NCBI RefSeq assembly: GCF_000001735.4
Contig: NC_003074.8
Location: 2,976,101 to 3,040,100, forward strand
Source of the DNA: Arabidopsis thaliana
Taxonomy: Eukaryota > Streptophyta > Magnoliopsida > Brassicales > Brassicaceae
DNA length: 64,000 nt
Reading direction: 5' to 3'
Part shown: in pieces, positions 1 to 10,715 of the stretch
Layout: each line of letters begins with the position of its first letter
How positions within the stretch are numbered: the first letter of the stretch is position 1
Made by a program: the position numbers and the translations under genes
The notes under the pieces: model-generated
What the model was told of the DNA's origin: nothing
What the model saw: the letters and a program-made list of their open reading frames with translations, nothing else
The model's database searches: none

Positions 1-39
1 GAACCCCGAAAGAAGAACATACGCAGGCAAACTTACCAT
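1..39 (-). CDS. Start codon of a minus-strand gene running off the left edge
   Basis: On the minus strand an ATG lies at 39-37 and is followed at once by a strong splice donor (GTAAGT, 36-31). The first coding exon would therefore carry only the start codon, and bases 1-36 would be intron. A telo-box and a TGGGCC element lie just upstream, as expected for a housekeeping promoter facing left. By map position the neighbour of IQD1 should be a small DnaJ-type (TIM14-like) protein, but none of its coding sequence is in the window, so the identity is inference only. Confidence 0.4.
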   Translation of the reverse strand, partial: MVSLPAYVLLSGF

Positions 40-733
40 TGTTGTAGAGGATTTGAGCTAGACAGTGTACTGAAAATAAACACGATCTGATCTGATAGGA
101 AACAACTCTTCAGTGTTCGATTTTGTCGATCAATTTGAGGATTAGGGTTTTAGCTATTTCCTGGTTTGCTTGGACTTGGCCCAGATAGGTTGGTTGCGTT
201 GCGTAAATAGTAGTCGAAACCTTCTAACTCTTTTAGTGGGTTTTAGATTTCTTTCGATATGGAAAAAAATAAAAACAGAACCGGTTTATTTTCTCTTGGA
301 TTCGGTTTTATCAAATCAATAATTTTGGTATGGTTTAAATTCGGATCAGTTACATTTAGTTTGCATCCATTAGTACTGAGAGTTGTGTATACTCTTTATC
401 TTTCAAAAACTTGGTGTTAAAATCTTGAATAGAACTAATAGAGAGTTGAGAATGAAGAAGTAGTTGGCAACGTCAACAAAATATGCGTTTCACTGCCAAC
501 ACGATCATAATGACACAAGACTACAAGAGAGTTCTTCAAGTTGTAAGTATTATTCTAGTTTTCTTTAATATATGAAAGAGTGAAATAAACAATAGAGAGA
601 CTTACACTGCACAAATGAATCAACGTAACACTTTCTTGTAACCAACATTGCTTATACTTGATACACAATCTCATAACTCCATATTCATTGCGACAAAAAA
701 TCATATAATGATGAATTACTATACCTCGGTTGG
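40..733. promoter_or_regulatory. Spacer: promoter of left-edge gene and 3' flank of IQD1
   Basis: No gene is seen here. Read on the minus strand, 141-150 is a telo-box (AAACCCTAAT) and 178-183 is a site II element (TGGGCC). Both sit 100-145 bases upstream of the ATG at 39, a pairing common in Arabidopsis promoters of ribosomal, mitochondrial and other housekeeping genes. The part next to 733 is presumably the IQD1 3' UTR. Short open frames at 555-737 (-) and 648-914 (+) have no recognisable protein features. Confidence 0.45.
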
Positions 734-2800
734 TCACGGCGTTCTCTCTGCCTTGAGAACGCCTTTTTCCACCTTTGGCGGGGCGGAGGATCGTCTGGGT
801 TTGGGTGCAGGTGAAGCCGAGGTGGAGAGCCGTTTCTTTGCTGGTGCTTTCTCCGGTAATATACTGCTTTCCTCTGTTGTGGATGTGGTCACCGCTACTC
901 GTGATGAGGTTTGAGACTTGGGCTTGCCTCGTGCTGATTTTGTTGTAGGAATCAGATTGCTACTACGCCTAGCAGTTGAGCTACTCAGGGTCTCGTCATC
1001 ACTAACCGATGGCCTAGCAATGCTGGGCCTACGGTTCCTCTCCGAGCTCTTGGCCTCATCATCACTGCTTTTGGATTTTATGGACGATGGGATGGGCCGC
1101 TTCTTTCTCGGGTTTCTGGTGGCTGTGGATGATGCTGATGGGGTATTGGGTTTAGTCGAGCTATTGAGTTTGTTGCGGTTTGAAGATTTTGCTGTTTCTC
1201 CTCCTTGGGAATTACGGTTAGTCGAGTTCTTAACCGAGGAGTTGTCGTTGTTGGTGGTGTTTTGTTCTTTCTCTGAACTCTCCCATGGCCGGCCAGCCAT
1301 CCACCTCTCTAACCAGCTCCAACCCCAAGTCGGGTTGCTAGGATCCATGAACATCGGATTTGCAGTTTTCGAGAAGCTCTTCAAGTTTTGCTGCAAAGAT
1401 GAGTCGGATATAATCATAAGCATTAAACCATATCCAATTATGTTAGCTAGAGTTATGTAGATAGATATCAAACTTCAGGCCTCAGGAATCTTAAGCAACA
1501 TTTAAGGACTGCTTTGTCAACAAGGGCAACTATTCAGGTTCTTGCAAGTTTCTATGCCATTATGCAGAGAAATTTGAGTTAGGTATACATGGAAGTACCT
1601 GATGTGTGAATGCATAAGCCAATGCCCTTTCCCTTCTCATTGTTGCCTCGTACTTGTGCAACATACCTGCTTCAACTTGTTCCTTTGACTGATTGCTGTA
1701 GTTCCAATTACCCCCATTCTACAGAAGAAAGAGCTAGTCTTAGCAATAAACAAAAAAATCACAGGATACTGCATTACCAGATTACATCAGAAGAGACAAC
1801 GATAAATTTAAACAACCGCATGAAAAGCTGCAGGTTAGTAAAGAGCGAATTTAAGCACGAGTAATGCAGTAGAATGTTACTATCACTCAACCAATTTATG
1901 TAGTTTGAAAGGAGTTTTTTTAGTAGTAAATGAAAACTGCATCTGAGATAAACAAGAGAGTGAGACCTTTAAGCCTCCTAGCTCTTTGGCATGCTTCTGA
2001 AGAAGTTGCTTATGTCGAGCCTGATTCTCTTCTGACATCCTGATTCTCCTAGATCGGATTTGTGACTGTACACGAGAGAGCGTCTGCATACATTTAAGAG
2101 TAATTGCAGCTTGCCGTTGTACAACCGATCCTTCCATCAGTAACTTAAGTCTTTCCTGCCCCCTCATCACCTGCGATTCTCTTCTTGCCTGCATTGGAGA
2201 AACCATAGAAGTAAAACGTTACATTTGAAAAAGAAACCCTGTTCTCTCACATTGTATCTCAAAGATAGAAAAAATTCAACCAAAGGTATAATGCATGATT
2301 GACTAAGCAGACAAGTTCTGATCAAGCCACAACATACCAAATGGCCCCTAAACGTAGACTGGATTAAGATGGCAGCTGCTTCTTCCTTTGACTTGCCTGC
2401 AAATCTATTAACAACTATAGCTTGATGGACAGATTCAGGAGAAGATGGAGGAGAATCTACAAGAACATGTGCAACAGTAGCAGTCACAGAATCTGAAGAA
2501 GGAGGATACAGATTCTTCTTCTGTTCATAGTTGACCTCATCAACTCTAACTTCAAACTGAGGAGAAGAACTTCTGGATGTGGCTATCAAGACAGGGTAAG
2601 AGATTACACTATCTTGACACTCAACAGATTCGTGTTTCAACTTCTATAAGAAAAGACAACAAATATAGGACTTGATAAGCCACAACAAGACATGAATTTC
2701 ACATCAATATAGTGATTAGAACAAAAGGCAAAGCTGGTACCTTTGAATCTGGGCTAAAAGCCTTTTTAACGTTTTTCAGCCATTTCGCTTTTTTAACCAT
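734..2800 (-). CDS. IQD1: IQ67-domain calmodulin-binding protein IQD1
   Basis: Coding exons on the minus strand: 2800-2741, 2643-2338, 2188-1967, 1718-1599, 1390-734, giving 454 residues, the length I know for IQD1. The N-terminus is basic (MVKKAKWLKNVKKAF), typical of the family. The IQ67 domain spans about residues 105-175: a first IQ motif AAILIQSTFRGHLARRE and a second, more degenerate IQ-like repeat ending in QIRSRR. The phase-0 intron between HL and ARRE inside the first IQ motif is a family hallmark. The C-terminal half is Ser/Arg/Lys-rich and probably disordered. Known for IQD1: binds calmodulin, associates with microtubules and kinesin light-chain-related proteins, and influences glucosinolate accumulation. 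The upstream part holds the 5' UTR with a likely intron and a GA run. Confidence 0.97.
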
Positions 2801-4382
2801 CTCGTCGCCGTTCTATGTTTGATCCTCCTACTCAGATGAAAAATGTTGGTTCAGATGATAAAAAATTTCCAAAATCACGGATTGCAACAGATTCTCTGAT
2901 GTCACAAATATAATAGCTAAATTCTTTGATCAAACCCAAAAGTCAAAACAGTTGAATTGAATAGAAAGGAACCTTCTTTAGCCTGGAAACGGGAGATAGA
3001 AGAGGAATCGAACCTGTAAAAGCAGATCTTGAAGAAGAGAAGCTCGAAACTGAACTTTAAACCATCAAAAACACGCCTTTTAAGTTCCTTTTAATGCCAA
3101 TGTGAGACTTCCTTGGAAATGAGAATTTGAATGGGTCGAAGTTTTGATCTTTCCTGACTTGAGAAGAACTCAGAGAGAGAGAGAGAGAGGAATTTGGAGC
3201 AGAGAGAGTATTTGTCTCTGTCTCTGTGTGTGTGTGAGCCCACTAATTGGGCTGCTTTTTTTGTGGGCCCTACTTTGATTTCCTCTTTTAACAGCTTGGC
3301 GCTTTTTTTTTGCTCTTAACTAACAGCTTCCGCAGCTAATGAGATTAATTGGTTTTAAATCTCTTAATGATGCTTAATTACTCATTACCATGATTTAATC
3401 ATTATTGAAATGCTGAAAATATAACCCTAAGATTTTGTAAACTAGGTCAATCTTGATTTTTTTTGTGAACTTAAACAATTGGAAGTGGAACGTACGAGTT
3501 CACTCAATAATAGATTCAATTTTTTTGGTTTTTTAATCATGAAAATCGTGTATCTACACCATGATTGTTTTTTTTAATGTACCATAATACATGTGGTCGT
3601 TGTGGTATGCTTCAATATATAATTTCTTAGAAATCTTAATATGTGCATAAACTTATTTATTTATATGAGATGTAAATCATAAGTATTGTTTTGTATATTA
3701 GTTAATAACCTCAAAATGGAATTGATTATCTAGAAAAGACATATACATAATGCACACGTCTTGTGTTTTGTTAGTCAGAGTTTTGGATCATTCTCTCTCT
3801 CCGTCGGTCCAATCTAATTTTTTTTGTTTCTTATGAACAAATGATATTAAGATTGTTTGATAGATTTTATTGTCCCAAATTTTGTAAAATTAGAAAAATA
3901 TGTAATCAATTGTTTTGTTTTTTCTCTTTCCTTCTTAACTTTGAGCTAATATTTGGTTGTCATGATTCGTTTATTTTAACAAAGAAGATCATTGATATTT
4001 ATTACTCTTTAATTCCAATAATTATTTGGAGTGATGCCCCAGCTAAGCAAGAACTTAAGTATTATCCAATTCGGAGAAAACCGGTTTGATTAAACCCAAC
4101 CCAAATAATATACATCGCTCTTAAAGTTATACCAAACCAAAACTTATGGTATAATGCATCTTAAGAAATCATTGAATCCGACATGAAAAACCGGAAGTCT
4201 CACAATCGAATAGTAACTAGGTTTGAGTTACATATGTATTTCGTAGTACGATCCAAGTGACAACTAAGTTCGATTCTACTAGATTCCCGATTCTAGCCAG
4301 TGTAAAGTGTTTTGGATCCAAAAGACCAAGACTAATTCATCAATGTAACAACAACAAGAAATATAAAAGACAAAATTTGAGG
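2801..4382. other. IQD1 5' UTR and promoter; 3' flank of RH57
   Basis: No gene is seen. About 2801-3230 is IQD1 leader on the minus strand, ending in CT-rich sequence. The remainder to 4382 is AT-rich spacer. A small open frame at 3841-4089 (+) has skewed composition and no family features. Bases 4080-4382 should include the RH57 3' UTR. Confidence 0.5.
3172..3189. repeat. (AG)n microsatellite in IQD1 leader
   Basis: An unbroken AG run of about 18 bases, reading CT on the IQD1 sense strand. CT-rich leaders near the transcription start are common in Arabidopsis genes. A short TG/TCTG-rich run follows at about 3215-3236. Confidence 0.8.
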
Positions 4383-7168
4383 TTACTCATCTGTATCGTT
4401 TTTATCGGCTTTTGGTTTAGTAGATATAGAATCACGTCTCGGCCTATGCTTCCTCCATTTCTTCTTCTTCAAAGACATGATCCACGATGGAACCTCACAG
4501 CCTGATGACATCATTGTGTTGGCTATGTTCCTTAGGAAAGGCACATCTTGTTCCGTGTAGAAAGTTATCGCTTCTCCGCTCCTTCCCGCTCTCCCAGACC
4601 GTCCTGAAATGTATTAAAAGAGGCCAAATACATCAACTCATCATCAAAAATGACTCTCATAGAACAGAGAATATAAGATTTAGATACAAAGGCTCTAGTA
4701 ATAATAATATGCGTACCAATCCTGTGGATGTATGCAGAAGCTGAATCCGGGAAATCATAGTTTATCACGCAGTTGATGCCTTTGAAATCCATACCTCTGG
4801 CAATCACATCAGTGGCTATCAAAACCCATTTTTCTCCCGCTCTGAATTGATCAACTGCATTTTCCCGCTGCAGCATCCAATGGTAAATTGTTTCATATCA
4901 ATTTATATATCTCTATACTTTCCATAGAGGAGCAAACTTTATTTGATGACTACATGAAAGATGATTTTACCTCTCCCGGAGGGAGATCGGAATGGATGAC
5001 TCCGGCTCTGATGTTTTCACATTTCAGTTCATCATAGAGTTCTTTTGCTCGTTCTTTGCTTTGTACAAAGATCAGTACCGGTGGATTCAGACTCTACTGC
5101 CAAGTAGAAAAGGAATTACAAAAGGTATTGGACTAACTTGATCATACTGTTAAGATAAGTGAACTTACCTCTGCAAAGCTTTGGCGAAGAGCAAGAAGTT
5201 TCCCTTCTTCACTTCCAGCAAAAACCAGCTTTTGCTTGACGGTTTCAGATGCTGTGTTTCTATATTGAATAGTAAAAGGTAAGATCATTTTGCTTCAAAA
5301 TATGTTGTGAAGTATCTATAATAAGCTTCAGTATCATACTATCATGTTTTCTATACTTACTTTCGGCCAATGATAACACGAACAGCATCATGCATTATGG
5401 AACGTGCAAGTTCTTCAACAGAATCGGGCAAAGTAGCACTGAACAATGAACGTATGATCGAAGGATTTGAACAAGCCTTAACCACACAATCTATCTGCTT
5501 TAACAAGCTCTGCTCAAACAGCTTGTCAGATTCATCAAGGACAAGGTACTCGACCCTGTATTCAACAGAGATAAAGATGAATATGGGCACAACACAAATA
5601 GAAATACAATGTTTATATTCTAACATATGATATTGACTTACTTGCTTAAGTCAATCTTTTTAGCCTTGATTGCTCTTTTCAACCGCATCGGCGTTGATAT
5701 GAGAACATCACACCACAGCTTTGAGAAGTCAGCTGTTTTGACAAGGGGTTTAGTCATCAATCTAATGTGGAAATTGCTTCCTTTAATAAGTTTCTTTCCT
5801 TCTCTAGCTGTTTGGGCAGCCAGTTCCCGAGCAGGAGAAAGGATAACAGCTCTTATTCCATCAGTTGAAGGGCGCTAATACAGCAAAGAAAAAACTCATA
5901 AACATGAGTCAAGAACCAGGATCGGCGAAATCTGGAGGGTCTTAAGGGCAAACACAATTTAATACCTTGAGTTTTATAAGCATGGGACAAATAAAAGCAA
6001 AGGTTTTTCCTGACCCAGTCGGAGCACAGGCAAAGCATTCACGACCCTGGGATAAAGAAAAAAGATGATAAAACTAAATATTAGAACTGATACCCCATAA
6101 AAGAATTCACAAAATAATCTGGACAAAGGAGTTCTTTCTCTGCTCTTAAGTGACTCCAGTGTAATAAATGGAAAAGGAGTGAATAAGACCATACCGATAG
6201 GAGAATTGGAATAGCCTGTCTTTGGATTGGGGTAGGCTCTTTAAATCCTAGTTCAGCCAAATTGCGTAATATGTATCCTTCACAGCCATACCTGTAGATG
6301 GATTAAGCATTAAGATAAAAACCCAGAGGAGAGGAAGATCTAAACACATAATTAGAGTATGTCAATAGACTCAACGTCCATGAAACAACAAATACATACC
6401 TAAACTACAAAACCACTAATACTATGAGCATAATATCAAACTACTGTAAAGAAACAATCCAGTTCCACGCACCTGGATGACAACTCTGCGAAACTTTTAA
6501 GCGGCGGTGGAATATTGTTACCGGAAACATGAATGCTGTACTGTTTCCTCGACAAAGCATCTCGCTGCCATTATAAAAGAGCAAACAAAGTCATGAATCT
6601 GTCACACTTTGCCTTTGATGAAACAGAGACAACATTAAAAACAACTCCAATACCTCCATTTGACGATTAAGTTCCTTCTTGGGATTCTCTACAATCTCAT
6701 TCTTTGTGATTTGTTCTTCTGCTTTACCTTTAGCACGTGCCTTCTTTGAGCTCTTGAACACATCGAATCCTTCAACTGGCACTATTTCAACATATCAAAA
6801 AATTAGATCAAGACACAGTTAGCACAAACCTGAGGGAAACAATAATTTAACTTTTCAGACTTACCAGAATTAGAAGATCTTCGTTTCCTCTTCTTAGAGG
6901 ACACAATAACTTTCTCCGCCTCCGGCTGTTCAGTGTCCTCTTCTTCTTCCACAAAGAAGTTCACTTTCTTATTGGAATCATCATCCTCCGTAGAATTCTA
7001 ACACATCAATGAGACATTTTTAATATAAGAACAAAGAGTGGGAGTGAGTAGTGCTGATTTAAATAACACATCAGCTGCAGAACTCACCTTGAATTTAGCA
7101 AAATCAGGAGCAAACTTCTTCTTATTGAAGTTTGTTCCACCAAACAGAAAATATGAGCTTTTCTCCAT
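4383..7168 (-). CDS. RH57: DEAD-box ATP-dependent RNA helicase RH57 (Rok1/DDX52 type)
   Basis: Twelve coding exons on the minus strand: 7168-7088, 6997-6865, 6781-6654, 6564-6473, 6291-6195, 6046-5966, 5874-5642, 5555-5361, 5259-5169, 5093-4971, 4867-4717, 4603-4383; 541 residues. Motifs in order: Q-motif region ([14 protein letters not shown]), Walker A APTGSGKT at about 185-192, Ia-like PARELAAQ, motif II DESD at about 289-292, SAT at about 321-323, ARGMD, and [11 protein letters not shown] from about 466. DESD in place of DEAD fits the Rok1/DDX52 subfamily, which acts in 18S rRNA maturation in the nucleolus. The tail is Lys/Arg-rich ([15 protein letters not shown]). The telo-box and site II promoter agree with a ribosome-biogenesis role, which is inference by homology. 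Confidence 0.96.
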
Positions 7169-7917
7169 CTGTCAAGTAACCATAAAACTCTCAATACAAG
7201 GCAATGGAATCATATCAACATAGACTGAAAACATCAGAAAATAAATTTAAGCTGAGTACTATTCGATTAGAGCAGAAAAAAAAAGGGAGAACGCCAAAGA
7301 GAAGAAACAGAGCAGTAGAGAAAATTACCAAGAGAAGATATTACAACTAAGTCGTACCTAAATAGAGAAAGAGAGCGTTTCCGGAGGAGAGGAAAAGGCA
7401 GCAATAATGGTAACAATAGAGACGAAATTAAAAACGCCGGCGATGACACTGACGACGGCGAATAGATACCGAGAAGAATCGAAGAACCAGAGAGACTCTT
7501 GCAGATTTTGGGTTTTACAATTAGGGTTTGGTGTTTTGGTTGATTTCATATAATTTTAAGGGTATTACAGTCATTTACTTGAACACCAATATTAAAATTG
7601 GAGTTGCTAAAAGCCTATAAGAGCAATACATTAAAGATGTTAAATAAATGGGCCTATTAAAGCCCAAATAAAACAAAAAGCCTAAATTAGATCTGATAGG
7701 TTTGGTAAGAAACCAATAAATTTGGAAATTTGTGTGTAAAAGCGGGAAACATGTGATGGTGTGACCCACCGCCGCTGAAAAACAAAAAAATCTCACTTCT
7801 TCTTCTTCTCTCTCTCTGTCTCTGACACATCGGGACTTTCTCCGACTCTGTTTCCGTCGGATTTAAACACTTCAGACTTAACTCCACTTTTGGTTTATCG
7901 TTTACGAATTGTTAGAG
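7169..7917. promoter_or_regulatory. Bidirectional promoter between RH57 and the POLAR-like gene
   Basis: The two genes are divergent with 749 bases between start codons. Site II elements lie at 7649-7654 (TGGGCC) and 7661-7666 (AGCCCA, its reverse). A telo-box in RH57 orientation (AAACCCTAA) lies at 7521-7529. Telo-box plus site II is the classic signature of ribosomal-protein and nucleolar genes in Arabidopsis and fits RH57 best. A CT-rich tract at about 7798-7822 is a likely leader or initiator for the plus-strand gene. A 5'-UTR intron of RH57 is possible but was not placed. Confidence 0.55.
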
Positions 7918-10160
7918 ATGTGGCAAGTTATTCTAGGAGCAGCCATTGCTGGATCCACTGGTTTTGTAGCCAAACGCTTATTCAACCCTTTCTCTCGAGA
8001 TTCTCCTACTCCCGAGAATTACGCTGAAGAGCAGGAACCAGTCACTCCTCCTGTGAGCATTGGATTTCTCGATTCTCCTTGCGACAAAACCAATGGCGTT
8101 TTCCGATTTTCTAGTTCCGGGTCTACCGTTAACTCAGGATCAGGATCCGGGTCTTCTCCTGGGTTTAGGAAGAGTTCAGGGGTGAAATGTAGAGTTAGGG
8201 TTCGTGGATTGATGAAGAAGAAGAAGAAAAAGAATAGTGGGGGATGTGAGATCGAGAAGCGATCTGGAAATGTTGGTGCTTTTGAAATGAAGAGTGAGGT
8301 TTGCTCGAAAAAGACGAAAACTTTGGGTGCTGCTTCTGCTTCAAAACGTGGGTCATGTTATAGTAATCAAGGTTTTGCTTATACTCTTTCGAGAACTCTG
8401 ATTGATTTCTTCTGTCATTCTCGGTTTGAAAATGAAGTATGAATGGAATCTCGGTTGATGAAGACATATCTGTAGTGAGGTTGTTATCACTTGCATGATG
8501 GGAAATTTGGATCTTAAGTTAGTTTTTGGAGTGTTCTGAACTTGTCTTATTTGATGATTGGATCGTGTGCTGAGTTTTTCTAGTTTTGGACCTTGTGGTA
8601 TAGAATGATATATAGTGGTGTTAATCTTGGGGAAAAGCTTTCAGGGATCTTGTGTTATAGAATGATATATAATGGCGTTAGGTTTTGCTTCCTAGACTTC
8701 TTGAGATTTGAGTGATAAAAAGTACTCTTTGATCGGTAAATCTTCAGACCTCTAGATTTTGTAGGAGTGCAAGAGACTTTGTGGTTATAGTGGTTGGATA
8801 AGAGGGGAATCACTTATTGCCTATGCTTCTATAGAGTAGAATAAGCCTTATCTATGTGTTTTCCAAGTGCTAATTCGCTTACTGCATCTATTAAGTCCCC
8901 ATAAATGCTTCATCTAATAAGCCTTATTTATGGGTTCAATGTTATGGTGATTAACTGCTTTGAGGTTTGATTGTACCTTGTTGGACTTCTTTCAGTAAAA
9001 CAATGACTCTTCATATTCCTGTTGGCATTGTCCATTATTGAAGCTTCATTCTTCTGTGTTTCAGATCATTCCTCTTTCAGCTCAGCACTGGGTGTCTGCA
9101 TGATGTATATGATGTCAGCAGAGAAAGGTGAAATCAGTAAGCTGCATGCAGCAACAGAAGAAACTACCAAAGTCATCCAAGAGCTAAAAGATGAACTCTC
9201 TAGGATTAAATCTTTACAGGGTTTCAAGTTTCGTGGCTGTGCAGCAAGTTCTGAGAAATCTGGCCAGATAGATCTCAATAGATCAGAGATGGTGAGTAGA
9301 GTATCTCTCGATATCAAGTCAGGCAATGATGGAGAATATGCTAGCAGCGTCCTAACTGAGGAGCCAGAACAAGAGGCAGTAGAAATGGAACAATTAGAGA
9401 TGGAACTTGAATCTGAGCTGCAGAAATTGAACTTGGCTGAGGTGAGTGTGCTTTTATCTTTTTCCATTGACATATATTCCTAGAGTCTCCTCTCAAATCT
9501 ATTAAGGTGAATTTCATCTGGATTGTTTTTCCAACAATTCATTATGCTGTTGGGTGGGTTCAATGGCTGAAGCTTATATTCATCTTTTATTTTGTTTTCC
9601 CCTTAGACAAGTGATGTTATGGAGGAATGTAAGGATTTGGTTAATGGAGCTGAGTCATACCAATGTGGTGGAATATCGGCATCAGAGCTGGACAAGAAAC
9701 TAAGCCACCTTCTCATCGAACAACAAGAAGGACAGATCAATGAGCTTGAAGCTGAACTACAAACTACTCAGTCCAAACTCCAAGAGAAGGAAGCTGAGCT
9801 TCAAGCACTTAAGGTCTGCGTTAGACGCCTAACAGAGTTTCCTCTCTTGGACCGTTCAGGTGCAATTGAAATCTCATTGTGAATTTTTCTCATTGACAAG
9901 AACTGAACTAAAGAAACGTTCCAAATCATTTGCTTGCTTGCATTTCTTTTGGCGGTGATCAAACTTTAGATTATGCAAAGACAAGCAGTCTCTCACAGCG
10001 TAAAACATTTCTTGATGTTTCTACAGATGATGAGCATGAAGAGGACCTGAATCAGGATCTCTCAGTCTCATGGAGCCAACATAACAAAACTGATCACGAG
10101 GCAAGAAAGCAGATCATTGGGATGAAAAGGCCTATGGAGTCATCATGTATCCATGTTTAA
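7918..10160 (+). CDS. POLAR-like coiled-coil protein
   Basis: Coding exons 7918-8371, 9065-9441, 9607-9859, 9970-10160; 424 residues. The first donor is CAAG|GTTTTG at 8371/8372, the only choice that keeps the frame into the acceptor at 9064. The N-terminus is hydrophobic (MWQVILGAAIAGSTGFVAKR), followed by a Ser/Gly-rich and Lys-rich stretch, then a segment containing ALGVCMMYMMSAEKGEISKL, then acidic and coiled-coil sequence with a heptad-rich helix near INELEAELQTTQSKLQEKEA. This plan matches proteins annotated as POLAR LOCALIZATION DURING ASYMMETRIC DIVISION AND REDISTRIBUTION, scaffold-like factors of stomatal-lineage cells. The family assignment is from memory of homologues. Function in polarity is inference, and many family members are uncharacterised. 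The first intron is long and repeat-bearing. Confidence 0.85.
8588..8680. repeat. Imperfect direct repeat in intron 1 of the POLAR-like gene
   Basis: Two roughly 35-base copies, about 8588-8622 and 8645-8680, share the core tatagaatgatatata. The same intron carries a second pair around aataagccttat (near 8841 and 8919), so it appears to have grown by small local duplications. Confidence 0.6.
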
Positions 10161-10715
10161 ACAACTTTACATAATCCTTAATTATTCCAACATCTACATA
10201 GTAAGTTCTTTCATAGACTCCATCTTGCAACACCAAAATGATCCAAATCTCTGAAGGTTCGTATCATCAAGTCATGCCAAGGTGGTGGTCTGTGCAAACT
10301 AGACCTGACTCAGTTGATTAGTTATTCTTATATATAATATATTCACCAGAAGAATCCAAGACCATCAGAAATCATCAGTCCTGACTTGTCTAGAGATTTA
10401 GATTGCTAATTTTAGTACTACAGCTAACGATTATGAATTTGGGAACTTCAAAATATCTTTTGTTAGTGTGTTTGCTTGTGCAGGTCAATGTTGGCTTTGT
10501 TGACTTTTCTGATTAATTGCAAAAAAACAATCAGTTTCATATTTTGTCTTCTAATGAAATTATCTCAGTAAAGCTTATAGATTGTCAACTCAAGAAAATA
10601 TCATGCATGCTACATCGAAAACATCAAAAAACTAATGAGTAACGGAGTCATACAAGTTCTAGTCCAGCAGAGTGAGTTATCATCAAAGGATAATCCCGAC
10701 AACATATAACAAAAG
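10161..10715. other. Convergent 3' flanks of the POLAR-like and S1FA-like genes
   Basis: Both flanking genes end here tail to tail, so this should hold both 3' UTRs and their overlapping polyadenylation regions. It is AT-rich with no open frame or structured RNA that I can support. Confidence 0.5.

Noticed and set aside
918..1460. 180-codon open frame on the plus strand
   Set aside because: It is the antisense shadow of the last IQD1 exon. Ser/Arg-rich coding sequence read backwards gives long open frames, and no family features are present.
3003..3016. tRNA T-arm-like sequence (minus strand GGTTCGATTCC)
   Set aside because: No matching acceptor stem, D-arm or anticodon arm within tRNA distance. 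It lies in the IQD1 leader.
8372..8442. Continuation of the POLAR-like first exon to the stop at 8440-8442, or a donor at GAA|GTATGA
   Set aside because: Joining from that donor to the acceptor at 9064 puts exon 2 in the wrong frame with an early stop. CAAG|GTTTTG at 8371 gives an open product matching family homologues.
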